Below, piece by piece: positions 15,887 to 24,821 of a stretch of DNA of 64,000 nt (positions are counted from its first letter, which is position 1; the number at the start of each line of letters is the position of its first letter). The notes below the pieces were generated by a model. That model was given only the letters and a program-made list of their open reading frames with translations, was not told the DNA's origin and searched no databases. Made by a program: the position numbers and the translations under genes. The DNA comes from DASUAO01 sp035763745 (GTDB lineage Bacteria > Actinomycetota > Acidimicrobiia > IMCC26256 > PALSA-555). The stretch spans positions 58,822-122,821 of the forward strand of contig DASUAO010000049.1 of assembly GCA_035763745.1 (NCBI GenBank), written 5' to 3'.

Positions 15887-17067
15887 GCGTCGGCGAGCAG
15901 CTCGTCGACGTTGTGCACCTGCCCGTCGCGCTCGAAGAGCACGTCGTTGTAGCCCTTGCCCTCGCCGACGAATTCGATCGTCTCGGGCCGGCAGTACGTG
16001 GCGTAGAGGGCCCGACGGCCGTCGCTCCCGCCTGTCGGCGGTGGCGCCGCGTGGAGCACGTGGCCGAAGTGCACGGTCACGTCGCCGGGCTCGGTGTCGA
16101 CCGCCACGGTCGGCTGGTGCTCTTCGTCACGCGGCCGGAGCGGGTGCGACGACCCGAGGTGCGACCCGGCGAGGAAGCACAGCTGCCCGGTGGCCTCGGT
16201 CGCGGGATCCAGCTGGATGCCGATCGCGACGCTCGGGCAGAGCACCGGGTGCCCGCCGAGCCCGCAGTCGCGATGCCAGGGCAGGTCGGAGAGCCCGGCC
16301 GTGATCTCGGGATGCTTGATGACGACGCTCTGACCGTCGAGACACCCGGTCTCCGGGACGAGCCCTTCCGCCCCCAGCGCCGCGATGCGAGTCAGACGCG
16401 CATCACCCGCGACGTCGGCGATCGTCGGGGACGAGCGCTCCAAGTAGGTGACCCGGCAGCAGACCTCTTCGCCATCGGCGCGCGTGGCCCACCACGAGTG
16501 CCCGTCGTCCTTGCGCGCGGCCGCACGCGCCGCCTCGACCTCGTCGGCGAACGCGGCGATCTCCGACGCGTCGAACACGCCACGGAGATGCGCGAAGCCG
16601 GCACGGTGGAGGAAGTCGCGCACGTCGTCGTCGGGATCATCGAGCGAGAACGACCGCCCGAGGTCGTCGGGAAGGTCCATCGTCGCCGGGTCGACGATCG
16701 GCCGACCGTGGTACAGCGCGCGCAGGGCCGGCTCCCACCGTTCGAACGAGGCGAAGTCGCCCCGGCTCGTCTCTGCGAGGCCGGCGTAGAGCAGGCCGAA
16801 GCAGGTGTGCAGCTCGTTGGCGAAGTCGCTGAAGGCCTCACGCGAGAGCTCGACGACGGTGTCGGCGGCGACATCCGTCGCCCAGATCTCGACCCCGTCG
16901 GCCCCCGGCACGTACGAGAACGCACCGCCATCGGGCACCTTGAACGCGATCGGTTGCACGCCGGCGACATCGGCGGCGGCCAGCGCCCCGTTGCCCGAAG
17001 CGATCTGTGCCGGGAGCTCGACCCGGTGGAACTCCTCGAAGTCGATGTCCGGGAACGACCGCGCCAT
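15883..17067 (-). CDS. Phytanoyl-CoA dioxygenase family (Fe(II)/2-oxoglutarate) protein
   Basis: A 394-residue PhyH-type dioxygenase. The metal facial triad is visible as HRD in DLPWHRDCGLGG and a distal His in VTVHFGHVLHAAPPP, followed by the 2-oxoglutarate-binding Arg region GRRALYATYCRP. The N-terminal 150 residues are not part of the core and are of unknown role. It probably hydroxylates an acyl-CoA or another small molecule. The ATG at 17067 is preceded by GAGGCGTG. That leader is part of a 17-bp tandem duplication. The downstream cyclase gene overlaps by 4 bp. Confidence 0.88.
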   Translation of the reverse strand: MARSFPDIDFEEFHRVELPAQIASGNGALAAADVAGVQPIAFKVPDGGAFSYVPGADGVEIWATDVAADTVVELSREAFSDFANELHTCFGLLYAGLAETSRGDFASFERWEPALRALYHGRPIVDPATMDLPDDLGRSFSLDDPDDDVRDFLHRAGFAHLRGVFDASEIAAFADEVEAARAAARKDDGHSWWATRADGEEVCCRVTYLERSSPTIADVAGDARLTRIAALGAEGLVPETGCLDGQSVVIKHPEITAGLSDLPWHRDCGLGGHPVLCPSVAIGIQLDPATEATGQLCFLAGSHLGSSHPLRPRDEEHQPTVAVDTEPGDVTVHFGHVLHAAPPPTGGSDGRRALYATYCRPETIEFVGEGKGYNDVLFERDGQVHNVDELLADA

Positions 17068-17098
17068 CACGCCTCGACACCCATCACGCCTCGACACC
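17065..17098. repeat. 17-bp tandem duplication at a start codon
   Basis: CATCACGCCTCGACACC occurs twice in tandem (17065-17081 and 17082-17098). On the minus strand each copy carries GAGGCGTGATG, so the duplication copies the putative ribosome-binding site and the ATG of the dioxygenase gene. It occupies part of the gap to the divergent LLM gene. Confidence 0.85.
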
Positions 17099-17144
17099 CA
17101 TGCTCGGCTCTCCTTCCGGGCAGCACCCGCCCTACGCTCGGCCC

Positions 17145-18038
17145 ATGGTCGCAGATCTGAGCCCCTTGGGCGTGTGGACGTTCTCCCTCGACCAGCAGCC
17201 CGCCTCCCGTGCGGTCGAGCTGGCCGCCGAGCTGGAGGCGATGGGCTGGGGTGCGATCTGGCTCCCCGAGGCCGTCGGCCGCGACCCCTTCGTGCACGCC
17301 GCCCTCCTGCTCTCGGGCACCGAGCGCCTCGTCGTGGCGACCGGCATCGCCAACATCTACAGCCGGGACGCGATGGCGATGAACGCCGTCTGGCAGTCGG
17401 TGAGCGAGGCGTTCCCGAGCCGGTTCCTCCTCGGGCTGGGGGTGAGCCATCAGCCGATGGTCGAGGGGTTGCGCGGGCACGCGTACGGACCGCCGCTGAC
17501 CGCGATGCGGGAGTACCTCGACCGGATGGACGGCGCGCTCTTCTTGGGCGCACCACCGACGGACCCGCCCGAGCGGGTGCTCGCCGCGCTCGGCCCGAAG
17601 ATGCTCGGGCTGGCCCGCGACCGGACCCGCGGCGCCCACCCGTATCTCGTCCCTCCGGAGCACACCGCCCAGGCCCGCGAGATCCTCGGACCCGATGCGC
17701 TGCTCGCGCCGGACCAGAAGGTCATCCTCGAGACCGACGCGGCCCGCGCGCGCGAGGTCGCACGAGGATCGTTGCAGATCTACCTCCCCGCGCTTCCGAA
17801 CTACGCGAACAACCTCCGTCGCCTCGGCTTCTCCGAAGAGGACCTCACCGCACCGCTCAGCGACCATCTGGTCGACGCGCTCGTGGTGTGGGGCGACCTC
17901 GACACCATCACCGCGCGGATCCGCGCCCACCACGACGCCGGCGCCGACCACGTCGCGGTACAGGTGCTGCCGCGCGGCGACATCGACTCGTTGATGCGGG
18001 ACCATCGCGCGCTCGCCGAAGCACTCGGGCTCGGCTGA
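17145..18038 (+). CDS. LLM class F420-dependent oxidoreductase (TIGR03620-like)
   Basis: A 297-residue TIM-barrel luciferase-like protein. The N-terminal LGVWTFSLDQQPASRAVELA, the segment LVVATGIANIYSRDAMAM, FLLGLGVSHQPMV and the C-terminal ALVVWGDLDTITARIRAHH are typical of the actinobacterial F420-dependent subfamily TIGR03620. It should transfer hydride between F420 and an unidentified substrate. The ATG at 17145 follows TACGCT by 6 nt with no Shine-Dalgarno, which suggests leaderless expression. It ends 6 bp from the stop of the convergent rpiA gene. Confidence 0.9.
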   Translation: MVADLSPLGVWTFSLDQQPASRAVELAAELEAMGWGAIWLPEAVGRDPFVHAALLLSGTERLVVATGIANIYSRDAMAMNAVWQSVSEAFPSRFLLGLGVSHQPMVEGLRGHAYGPPLTAMREYLDRMDGALFLGAPPTDPPERVLAALGPKMLGLARDRTRGAHPYLVPPEHTAQAREILGPDALLAPDQKVILETDAARAREVARGSLQIYLPALPNYANNLRRLGFSEEDLTAPLSDHLVDALVVWGDLDTITARIRAHHDAGADHVAVQVLPRGDIDSLMRDHRALAEALGLG

Positions 18039-18044
18039 CCGGGC

Positions 18045-18752
18045 TCAGCCCTTCGCGATCACCTCGACGCCGTCGGGACCTGCCACGACGAGTGCGTGCG
18101 CGAGGCCGAGGAAGAGCCCGTGCTCCACCACTCCTGCGTGCGCGTGGAGCACCGCCGAGAGGTCCAGCGGGTCGGCGATCGGCCCGAAGTCGCAGTCGAG
18201 GACGAGGTTCCCCTGGTCGGTGCGGAACGGCGTGTCACCGCCGCGCACGACGACCTTGGCACCGAGGCGCTCGATCCCCCGGATGGTCGTCGCGAGCCCG
18301 AAGTCCACGACCTCGACCGGCAGGGCGAAGCTCGTGCCGAGGACCTTCGACCGTTTGGACGCGTCCACCACGATCACCTCGAACGCGCTCGCCTGCGCGA
18401 CCAGCTTCTCGCGGAGCAGCGCGCCGCCACCGCCCTTGATGAGCTCGAGGTCGGGGTCCACCTCGTCGGCGCCGTCGATCGTCACGTCGATGCTCCACGG
18501 CACGTCGTCGCCGAGCAGCGGGATCCCCGCCGCTCGCGCGGCGTCGGCCGTCTCGATCGCCGTCGGCACGCCGACAACCCCGTCCAGCTCGCCGCCCGCG
18601 AGGAGCGCACCGATCCGGCGCGTCGCATGGATCGCGGTGCTCCCCGTGCCGAGGCCGACAACCATCCCGGACCGCACATACTCCTCGACCGCGCGATGCG
18701 CGGCCGCACGCTTCTGCTCGTCGACGGAGACTGCCTTCGGCGGCTCGGTCAT
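18045..18752 (-). CDS. rpiA: Ribose-5-phosphate isomerase A
   Basis: A 235-residue RpiA that interconverts ribose 5-phosphate and ribulose 5-phosphate in the pentose phosphate pathway. The phosphate-binding loop is GLGTGSTA, the catalytic region is DGADEVDPDLELIKGGGGA followed by LLREKLV, and the base-containing stretch DASKRSKVLG is present. I chose the ATG at 18752 because TATGCT lies 7 nt before it. An ATG four codons upstream (18764) overlaps that hexamer. The gene is convergent with the LLM gene and 34 bp downstream of the membrane-protein gene of the ABC cluster. Confidence 0.95.
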   Translation of the reverse strand: MTEPPKAVSVDEQKRAAAHRAVEEYVRSGMVVGLGTGSTAIHATRRIGALLAGGELDGVVGVPTAIETADAARAAGIPLLGDDVPWSIDVTIDGADEVDPDLELIKGGGGALLREKLVAQASAFEVIVVDASKRSKVLGTSFALPVEVVDFGLATTIRGIERLGAKVVVRGGDTPFRTDQGNLVLDCDFGPIADPLDLSAVLHAHAGVVEHGLFLGLAHALVVAGPDGVEVIAKG

Positions 18753-18786
18753 GGTGGCGAGCATACGTCCGGCGAGGAACGGGCAT

Positions 18787-19626
18787 TCAGGCTCCCTCGC
18801 CCGGTGCGGCATCGCGACGGAGGACGATCGCGGCGATGCCGCCGATGGCGAGGACGACGCCGACGACTGCAACGACGATGGTCTGGGTGACGAGCGTCCC
18901 GGTGACGAGCTCGTAGCCCCGTGTGAACGCTCCGACGCTGACGTCCGGTCCGGCGACGTCGGAGAGCACCTCTCGGCCCAGCCTGACGACCAGGATCTGC
19001 ACGAAGGAGATGAGTACCAGCCCAACGCCGATCGTCACCAGCATCCGGGCGCGCCGCCTCGCGACTGCCACCGCGCCGACCATCGCGAACAGGACGAGCG
19101 CCGGGAACGCCCACGAGGCTTCCCGGGTGATCTGCACGCCACGCCAGAGCTCGGGCACGTCGTCGCGGGTCACCACCGTGATCGACGGCAGGGCGTCGGC
19201 GTCGGGGATCTGCTCGGCGACGCCGGCGCTGATCCGCGCGACCGCGTCGCGCACGAGTGGCAGCACTGGATTGAGGTTCAGCGAGAGCTCGTCCGCGCCC
19301 TGCTCCAGCTGGGTGTGCATCTGGTCGACCGCGGTGGAGAACACCGCTCGGAACGCATCGGTGCGCAGGATCTGCGAGACCCCGGGCTCCAGCACGATCC
19401 GCGCCACCCCGAGTCGAGGCTCGGCCGCGACGAGCTCGTCGACGAGACGCTCCGACAGCGCGTCACGGACCGCCGGCTCGTCGACGACGTCGAGCGCCAG
19501 ATCCGTGAGCGAGCTCGAATCGAGCACCTGACGCTGCACCCACAGACCGAGGTTCCCCAGCGGCAAGAGGACGAACGCGACGAACAGGAGGAGCCCCGCG
19601 ACGACCGCACGCACTCGGTCGGTCAT
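18787..19626 (-). CDS. Actinobacterial integral membrane protein, unknown function
   Basis: A 279-residue protein with an N-terminal membrane segment (VVAGLLLFVAFVLLPLGNLG), an extracytoplasmic domain of about 150 residues rich in Ala, Asp and Val, and three further membrane segments (ASWAFPALVLFAMVGAVAVA, MLVTIGVGLVLISFVQILVV, IVVAVVGVVLAIGGIAAIVL). The external domain contains DEPAVRDALSERLVDEL and SLNLNPVLPLVRD, as in uncharacterised actinobacterial membrane proteins. Its ATG overlaps the stop of the fused ABC transporter gene (ATGA), so it is translationally coupled to it. A role with the importer is possible but unproven. Confidence 0.8.
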   Translation of the reverse strand: MTDRVRAVVAGLLLFVAFVLLPLGNLGLWVQRQVLDSSSLTDLALDVVDEPAVRDALSERLVDELVAAEPRLGVARIVLEPGVSQILRTDAFRAVFSTAVDQMHTQLEQGADELSLNLNPVLPLVRDAVARISAGVAEQIPDADALPSITVVTRDDVPELWRGVQITREASWAFPALVLFAMVGAVAVARRRARMLVTIGVGLVLISFVQILVVRLGREVLSDVAGPDVSVGAFTRGYELVTGTLVTQTIVVAVVGVVLAIGGIAAIVLRRDAAPGEGA

Positions 19627-22511
19627 GTCGGGGTGCCGAGGTACGCAGCCGTGAGCCGCGCCATGTCGGCGTCTTCGCGTGCTCCGGACCAGACGATCCG
19701 TCCCAGCTCGAGGAACACCACCAGGTCCGCGAGCTGCATGACCTCCCGAGCCTTCTCCTCGACGAGCAGGATCGCAGTACCCCGTTCCCGCAGCTCGCGC
19801 AGCGCGACGACGACGGTCTCGGCCGCGAGCGGCGCGAGGCCGAGGGTGGGCTCGTCGGCGATGAACACCCGCGGGGGCAGCGCCAACGCGGGTGCGAGGC
19901 TCAACATCTGCTGCTCGCCACCGGAGAGCAGCCCCGCGAGCTGACGCCGCCGTTCACCGAGGATCGGGAACCGGGCGTAGGCCGTGTCGCGCTCCGACGC
20001 GGTGCGGAGGAGAACCTCGAGGTTCTCCTCCACCGAGAGTCCCGGGAAGATCCCTCGTGCCTCGGGGACGAGGAGGATGCCGGCGCGCTCGCGCCGGTGC
20101 GGCGGCAAGCCCGTCACGTCCTCACCGGCCACCACCACCCTCCCGGCAGTCGCCGTCACCAGCCCGGCGGCGACCGAGCAGAGCGTCGACTTGCCCGCAC
20201 CGTTCGCGCCGAGCAGCGCGACGACCTTGCCCTCGGGCACCGCGACGTCGACGCCGTGGAGCACCTCGACCTCGCCGTATCCGGCGACGATCCCCTCGAG
20301 CGCCAGTGCAGTGCCGGGCGGGACTGGCGACGCCACCGTCGCCGACGGATCCGTCGCCTGCTCGTGCTCCGGGACCTCGCCGCCGTGCAGCGCCGCCTCG
20401 GCGACCTCGATGTGCTCGCGACGCTGACGCTCGAGGCGCTTCTCGCGCCGCTGCGTCCCGACCATCGCCAGGATCCCGTCCGGGCTCTTCGCGAGGTTGA
20501 TCGCGCCGAGCCCGAACAGGATCGGTGTGAAGTAGCCGGAGGTCGTGAGGTCGGAGAACGCACCGGGAAGCAGATCGTTGCCGATCCACGTGAAGATCTG
20601 CTGTGAGCACGCGAACGCCAGTCCGGCGAGCAGCGCGCCACCGGGGCGGCGGATGCCGAACGTCACCGCGATCGTGAGCCAGACGAGCCCGAGCAGCGGG
20701 GGCGCGGAGTTGCGGGAGATCCCGAAGTTGATCATCCCGTAGATCGCGCCACCGAAGCCCGCGATCCCCGCCGACAGGGCGAAGATCGCGATCTTCTGAC
20801 GGCCCGGATTGATGCCGACGGTGCGCGCCGCGACCTCCGAGCTGCGCACCGCGAGCATCGCCCGTCCGGACGCCGAGCGCTGGAGCAGGTGGATGACGAG
20901 CGCAACGGCGCCGAACAGCACGAGCGCCATGAGCACCTGGTGTTGGGTCTGCGAGAAGTCGAGACGATCCTGGTCGCCCTTCAGCAGCAGGTCGGCAACG
21001 GCGTTCAGACCGGGGATGTCGAGCGACGGAGGGCGCAAGTACCAGCCCGCGGTCCCCTTCCCGATCGCCTCGTAGTCGAACACGGTGAACTGGGCCACGA
21101 ACGCGAGCGACAGGGTGACGAGGGCGAGCGCGAGCGCGCCGAGACGCCGTACCGGGATGGCGACCAGCGCGCCGATCGCCGCGGCGACGACGGCCGCGAT
21201 CACGAGGGCCAGCAGGAAGTTGAGCTGGCCGTTCGCGGCCACGAAGGGCGCGTCGATGCCCCAGTCCTCGTTCAGCGCCCAGCCCGCCGCGAAGCCGCCC
21301 GACACGACGAAGGTTCCCTGGGCGAGGCTCACCATCCCGCCGACCCCGGTCACGACGACGAACGACAAGAAGATGAGCCCGACGACGATGCCCTTGGCCA
21401 CGAGGCCGGCCTCGAACGCGTCGGCCTGCAGCCCGTCCACGCCGGTCCACTGGAGCGAGTACGCGAGCAGGACCAGGGTGAAGATCGCCCACGGCAGGCG
21501 TCTCCGCCACGCCGGCAGCCCGGCACGGTGGTCGGGCGGGGGCTTCTCGTCGGCGACCGAGCCGGCTTCGCGCTCGCGTGCCCGACGCGCCCAGACGAAG
21601 AGCACGAGGATGGTGAGCAGGAACGGGAGCGACTGCTTCAGCCCGGACAGCTCCGCGATGAACGACGGCAGGAGGTCGTCCGCGTAGCCCGCGACGAGGT
21701 TCTGGACGACGCCGAGGAGGAGACCGGCGCCGAACGCGACCGGTATGGACCGCAGGCCGCTGAGCGCCACCGCGAACAGCGAACCCAGGACGATCCCGGT
21801 GTAGAGGTAGTCACCGAGCTGGAAGAGCGGCGTGATGAGCACACCGCCGAGTCCGGCGAGCACGACGGACAGCACCCAGGCGAGCTGCGACGTGCGGGCT
21901 TCGTTGACCCCTCGCAGTGCCGCGAGCTCCCGACGGTCGACGACGGCCCGCATCTGCAGTCCGGCGCGGGTCCGGCGCAGCACGACCCACAGGATCAGCG
22001 CGCTGAGCGCCGCCGCGACGAGCACCGCGATCTTGTCGCTGTCGATGACGATGTCGAACGGTCGGAAGACCTTCGGCGGGAACGGCCCGACGCCCGGAGC
22101 ACTTCCGGAGACGCGCGCCTCGCGGCCGCTCGGGAGCCCGAGGCCGAGGACGCCGCCGACGGTCTCCGCCAGCCACTGCACCAGCGAAGGCAGCGCGACC
22201 GCGAGCCCGATCGTGCCGACGATCCGCGCGTAGACGGGGGCGGCGGCAAGGCGGCGCAGCATCACACGGTCGAGCAGCAGGCCCAGCAGGGGCGCGAACA
22301 CGAGGACCGACAGGACGAGCGCCAGGACCCAGTGGACGTCCTGGCCGCTGTTCAGCTGGAAGTAGAAGTAGGCGACGGCGAACGCGATCGCGCCGTGACC
22401 GAAGTTGAAGATCCCCGACGTCTGGTAGGTGAGGACCAGCCCCGACGCCATGATCGAGTAGATCGCGCCCGTCACCGCGCCCGACACGATCAGGTTGAAG
22501 AACCGCTGCAC
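19623..22511 (-). CDS. Fused branched-chain-type ABC importer: LivH-LivM-LivF in one polypeptide
   Basis: A 962-residue three-part protein. Residues about 1-300 are a LivH-type permease (MASGLVLTYQTSGIFNFGHG). Residues about 330-640 are a LivM-type permease (VTGVGGMVSLAQGTFVVSGG and EVAARTVGINPGRQKIAIFA). After a charged linker, residues about 720-962 form a LivF-type ATPase with Walker A GANGAGKST, signature LSGGEQQML and Walker B VFIADEPT. These are normally three separate genes. The reading frame is continuous, with no stop or frameshift at the joins. GTG at 22511 has GAGGGG upstream. The partner ATPase LivG and the binding protein are encoded just upstream. The substrate is unknown. Confidence 0.93.
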   Translation of the reverse strand: MQRFFNLIVSGAVTGAIYSIMASGLVLTYQTSGIFNFGHGAIAFAVAYFYFQLNSGQDVHWVLALVLSVLVFAPLLGLLLDRVMLRRLAAAPVYARIVGTIGLAVALPSLVQWLAETVGGVLGLGLPSGREARVSGSAPGVGPFPPKVFRPFDIVIDSDKIAVLVAAALSALILWVVLRRTRAGLQMRAVVDRRELAALRGVNEARTSQLAWVLSVVLAGLGGVLITPLFQLGDYLYTGIVLGSLFAVALSGLRSIPVAFGAGLLLGVVQNLVAGYADDLLPSFIAELSGLKQSLPFLLTILVLFVWARRAREREAGSVADEKPPPDHRAGLPAWRRRLPWAIFTLVLLAYSLQWTGVDGLQADAFEAGLVAKGIVVGLIFLSFVVVTGVGGMVSLAQGTFVVSGGFAAGWALNEDWGIDAPFVAANGQLNFLLALVIAAVVAAAIGALVAIPVRRLGALALALVTLSLAFVAQFTVFDYEAIGKGTAGWYLRPPSLDIPGLNAVADLLLKGDQDRLDFSQTQHQVLMALVLFGAVALVIHLLQRSASGRAMLAVRSSEVAARTVGINPGRQKIAIFALSAGIAGFGGAIYGMINFGISRNSAPPLLGLVWLTIAVTFGIRRPGGALLAGLAFACSQQIFTWIGNDLLPGAFSDLTTSGYFTPILFGLGAINLAKSPDGILAMVGTQRREKRLERQRREHIEVAEAALHGGEVPEHEQATDPSATVASPVPPGTALALEGIVAGYGEVEVLHGVDVAVPEGKVVALLGANGAGKSTLCSVAAGLVTATAGRVVVAGEDVTGLPPHRRERAGILLVPEARGIFPGLSVEENLEVLLRTASERDTAYARFPILGERRRQLAGLLSGGEQQMLSLAPALALPPRVFIADEPTLGLAPLAAETVVVALRELRERGTAILLVEEKAREVMQLADLVVFLELGRIVWSGAREDADMARLTAAYLGTPT

Positions 22512-22558
22512 AGGTCCCCTCGATCTCCCCGTCGGATCCGACCGCTACGGAGTGCGGC

Positions 22559-22578
22559 GGCCGGGCCGGGGCCCGGCC
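22559..22578. terminator. GC-rich hairpin between binding-protein and permease genes
   Basis: GGCCGGGCC (22559-22567), a GG loop and GGCCCGGCC (22570-22578) form a perfect 9-bp stem. It lies in the 94-bp gap between the solute-binding-protein gene and the fused permease gene. There is no T-tract. It could attenuate read-through or stabilise the upstream mRNA, giving more binding protein than permease. Confidence 0.55.
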
Positions 22579-22605
22579 CCCGCCTCCGTCGTGTGTGCGG
22601 TGGAT

Positions 22606-23877
22606 CTACTTGATCGGCTTCAACGTCTTCACGTTGATGTTGGTGAAGCACTGGAACGGGACCTGGACCGTCCACTCCGTCCCGTCGCTCGCGACGAGCT
22701 GCCCGCAGGGCGTGCCCTGCTTGAAGCCACGCGGGTAGGTCGTGGGACCGACGAAGCCCTCGACCTCGTACTTGAGCTTCGCGGCAGCCTTCTGCACCTT
22801 CTCGGGCGTGGGGTTCTTCCCGGCCTTCTTCAGCGCCTGGATGAACATGTCGGCCGCGAGGTAGCCGCTGATCGTCGGCTGGTTGACGGGCTCGTCGCCC
22901 GCAACCGCCTCCACCGCGTCCAGGAACTCCTGCACCGCCGGCGTGGTCGCCGCGGCCTCGGGGGTCGCGAACTGCGTCAGCACGCTCCCGCCCTTCACCA
23001 GCGCGGTCGCGAGCGGCGAGTACAGCACCGCGTTCGTGGCGAGACCGTCGAAGCCGGCGTCGTCGAGGGCGGTCTGGAGGCCGGCCTGGAGCGTGTCCTG
23101 GGACACGACGAGGAAGATGACGTCCGGTGGGTCGCCCCCGTCGCTGGTCATCAGGTCGGTGACGTACGGAGAGAAGTCCGTCACCGGTGCCGGATCAGGT
23201 GCGGGGACGCTCGCCTTGTCGTACACGACCTTCATGCCCACCGCTTCTGCGGTCGCCACGATGACGACGTTCCCCGACTCGCCGGAGTCGTTCGCCTCGG
23301 AGATGACCGCGGCCGTCTTGCCCTTCGCTCCGTCGGCCTCGCCCTGGTCCTTGAAGTACTGGTCGATGAGACCACCCCAGGTGTTGCTCGCGATCTTCAC
23401 CGGCGGTGGCGGCACGAGGCATCCGCTGAACCCGAACGCGTACTTCGACGTGCAGAACCCGGGCGCGATCCCCCACCCGAACGCGGGGACCTTCTGCTGC
23501 TCGGCGAACTTCGCGGCCTGGATGAAGTTCGGCGTGAGCACCGGCACCAGCGCGAAGACGCCGTCCTGCTGGACGAGACGCTGCGTCTCGGCGAGGTTGG
23601 TCTCGGCGCTGTTGTTGTCGTCGGCCCAGCCGACGTAGTTGATCATCCGGCCGTTCACCCCGCCCTTGGCGTTCTCGACCTCGAACCGGGCCTTCGCACC
23701 CGTCTCGCCGCCGAAGTCCTTGAAGGGGAAGGCCGGGCCCAGCCCGCCGACGAGGATCTCCCCGTCCTCGATGCCGCGGGTCTGCGTCCCGGACCCGGCT
23801 CCCGCCGTCGTCGCGGACGTGACCGCAGCCACCGTCATGACGGCAGCCAGGATTGCCACCAGCTTCCTTCGCTTCAC
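22606..23877 (-). CDS. Branched-chain-type ABC transporter substrate-binding protein
   Basis: A 423-residue periplasmic-binding-protein type 1 (LivJ/LivK-like). A signal peptide is visible (MKRRKLVAILAAVMTVAAVT, then SATTAGAGS), with no lipobox Cys. The mature part begins with the typical strand GEILVGGLGPAFPFKDFGG and includes the hinge strands FALVPVLTPNF and DVIFLVVSQDTLQAGLQTA. It should deliver a small organic solute to the fused permease. Amino acids, amides and carboxylates are all possible for this family. GTG at 23877 has GGGGGAGATC directly upstream, a strong ribosome-binding site. Confidence 0.93.
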   Translation of the reverse strand: MKRRKLVAILAAVMTVAAVTSATTAGAGSGTQTRGIEDGEILVGGLGPAFPFKDFGGETGAKARFEVENAKGGVNGRMINYVGWADDNNSAETNLAETQRLVQQDGVFALVPVLTPNFIQAAKFAEQQKVPAFGWGIAPGFCTSKYAFGFSGCLVPPPPVKIASNTWGGLIDQYFKDQGEADGAKGKTAAVISEANDSGESGNVVIVATAEAVGMKVVYDKASVPAPDPAPVTDFSPYVTDLMTSDGGDPPDVIFLVVSQDTLQAGLQTALDDAGFDGLATNAVLYSPLATALVKGGSVLTQFATPEAAATTPAVQEFLDAVEAVAGDEPVNQPTISGYLAADMFIQALKKAGKNPTPEKVQKAAAKLKYEVEGFVGPTTYPRGFKQGTPCGQLVASDGTEWTVQVPFQCFTNINVKTLKPIK

Positions 23878-23891
23878 GATCTCCCCCTTGG

Positions 23892-24812
23892 TCAGTGTGG
23901 TGTCGGTGTCGCTTCCGCCTCACCGAGGTACGCGTTCCGCACCGCGGCGTTGGCCCGGATCTCACTCGGATCGCCGACCGCGAGCACCCGCCCGAGGTCG
24001 AGCACCACGATGCGATCGCAGTTCTCCATGACGAACCCGACGTCGTGCTCGACCAGGATCACCGCACACGACGCGTCGGCGCGGACCGCCTGGATCAGGG
24101 TCCCGAGACGCTCGGCCTCGGTGTCGTCGAGTCCCGAGGTGGGCTCGTCGAGGAGCACGAGTGCGGGACGATCCACGATCGCCCGCGCCACCTCCACCAT
24201 CCGGGCGAGCCCGATCGGGAGCGAGCCGGCCGGGTCGGCGGCCACCGCGGTCAGCCCGCACTGCTCGATCACCTCGGCCACCCGCAGGCGCCGGTCGTGC
24301 TCTCGTCGGCGCCGCGTCGGGAACGCCACGAGGTCGGCGAGGACCCCGCCGCCCCCACCGTGCCATTCGAGCCCCGCGAGCACGTTGTCCTCCACGCTGA
24401 GCCAGCCGAAGGTCTGGACCCGCTGGAACGTGCGGCGCAGCCCGCGGCGGGCGCGCGCGACGGCGCCGAGTCGGGTGATGTCGGCACCACCGAAGCCGAC
24501 CCGACCGTCGTCAGGGGTGCGCACCCCCGAGATCACGTCGAACAAGGTGGTCTTGCCCGCGCCGTTGGGTCCGATGAGCCCGAGCACCTCGCCCGGGGAG
24601 ACGGTGAGGCTGACCTCCTCGAGGGCGACGATGCCGCCGAAGCGCACCGTCACGTCCTCGAGCGTGAGCACCGGCGTGGCCGTGGACGGCTCGGCCGTGC
24701 TCGTCGCGCCCTGCAGCATCGCGGCCTTCCCCTGGTCGCCGAGAATCTGACGGTAACGCAGATCGGGGGGCCGGGACAGACGGCGACGCTCCTCGACCGC
24801 GGTCGCGACCAC
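23892..24812 (-). CDS. Branched-chain-type ABC transporter ATPase, LivG-like
   Basis: A 306-residue ATPase. The Walker A is LIGPNGAGKTTL, the Q-loop region is RTFQRVQTFGWLSVEDNVLA, the signature is degenerate (LPIGLARMVEVARA), the Walker B is ALVLLDEPTSGLD and the switch His is in VILVEHDVGFVM. The family also has the C-terminal extension seen here (NAAVRNAYLG). It pairs with the LivF domain of the fused protein. The start is uncertain. GTG at 24812 is the furthest upstream. The ATG at 24719 (MLQGATS) would remove 31 non-conserved residues and is equally plausible. It lies 14 bp before the binding-protein gene. Confidence 0.92.
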   Translation of the reverse strand: MVATAVEERRRLSRPPDLRYRQILGDQGKAAMLQGATSTAEPSTATPVLTLEDVTVRFGGIVALEEVSLTVSPGEVLGLIGPNGAGKTTLFDVISGVRTPDDGRVGFGGADITRLGAVARARRGLRRTFQRVQTFGWLSVEDNVLAGLEWHGGGGGVLADLVAFPTRRRREHDRRLRVAEVIEQCGLTAVAADPAGSLPIGLARMVEVARAIVDRPALVLLDEPTSGLDDTEAERLGTLIQAVRADASCAVILVEHDVGFVMENCDRIVVLDLGRVLAVGDPSEIRANAAVRNAYLGEAEATPTPH

Positions 24813-24821
24813 GGCGCGGTG

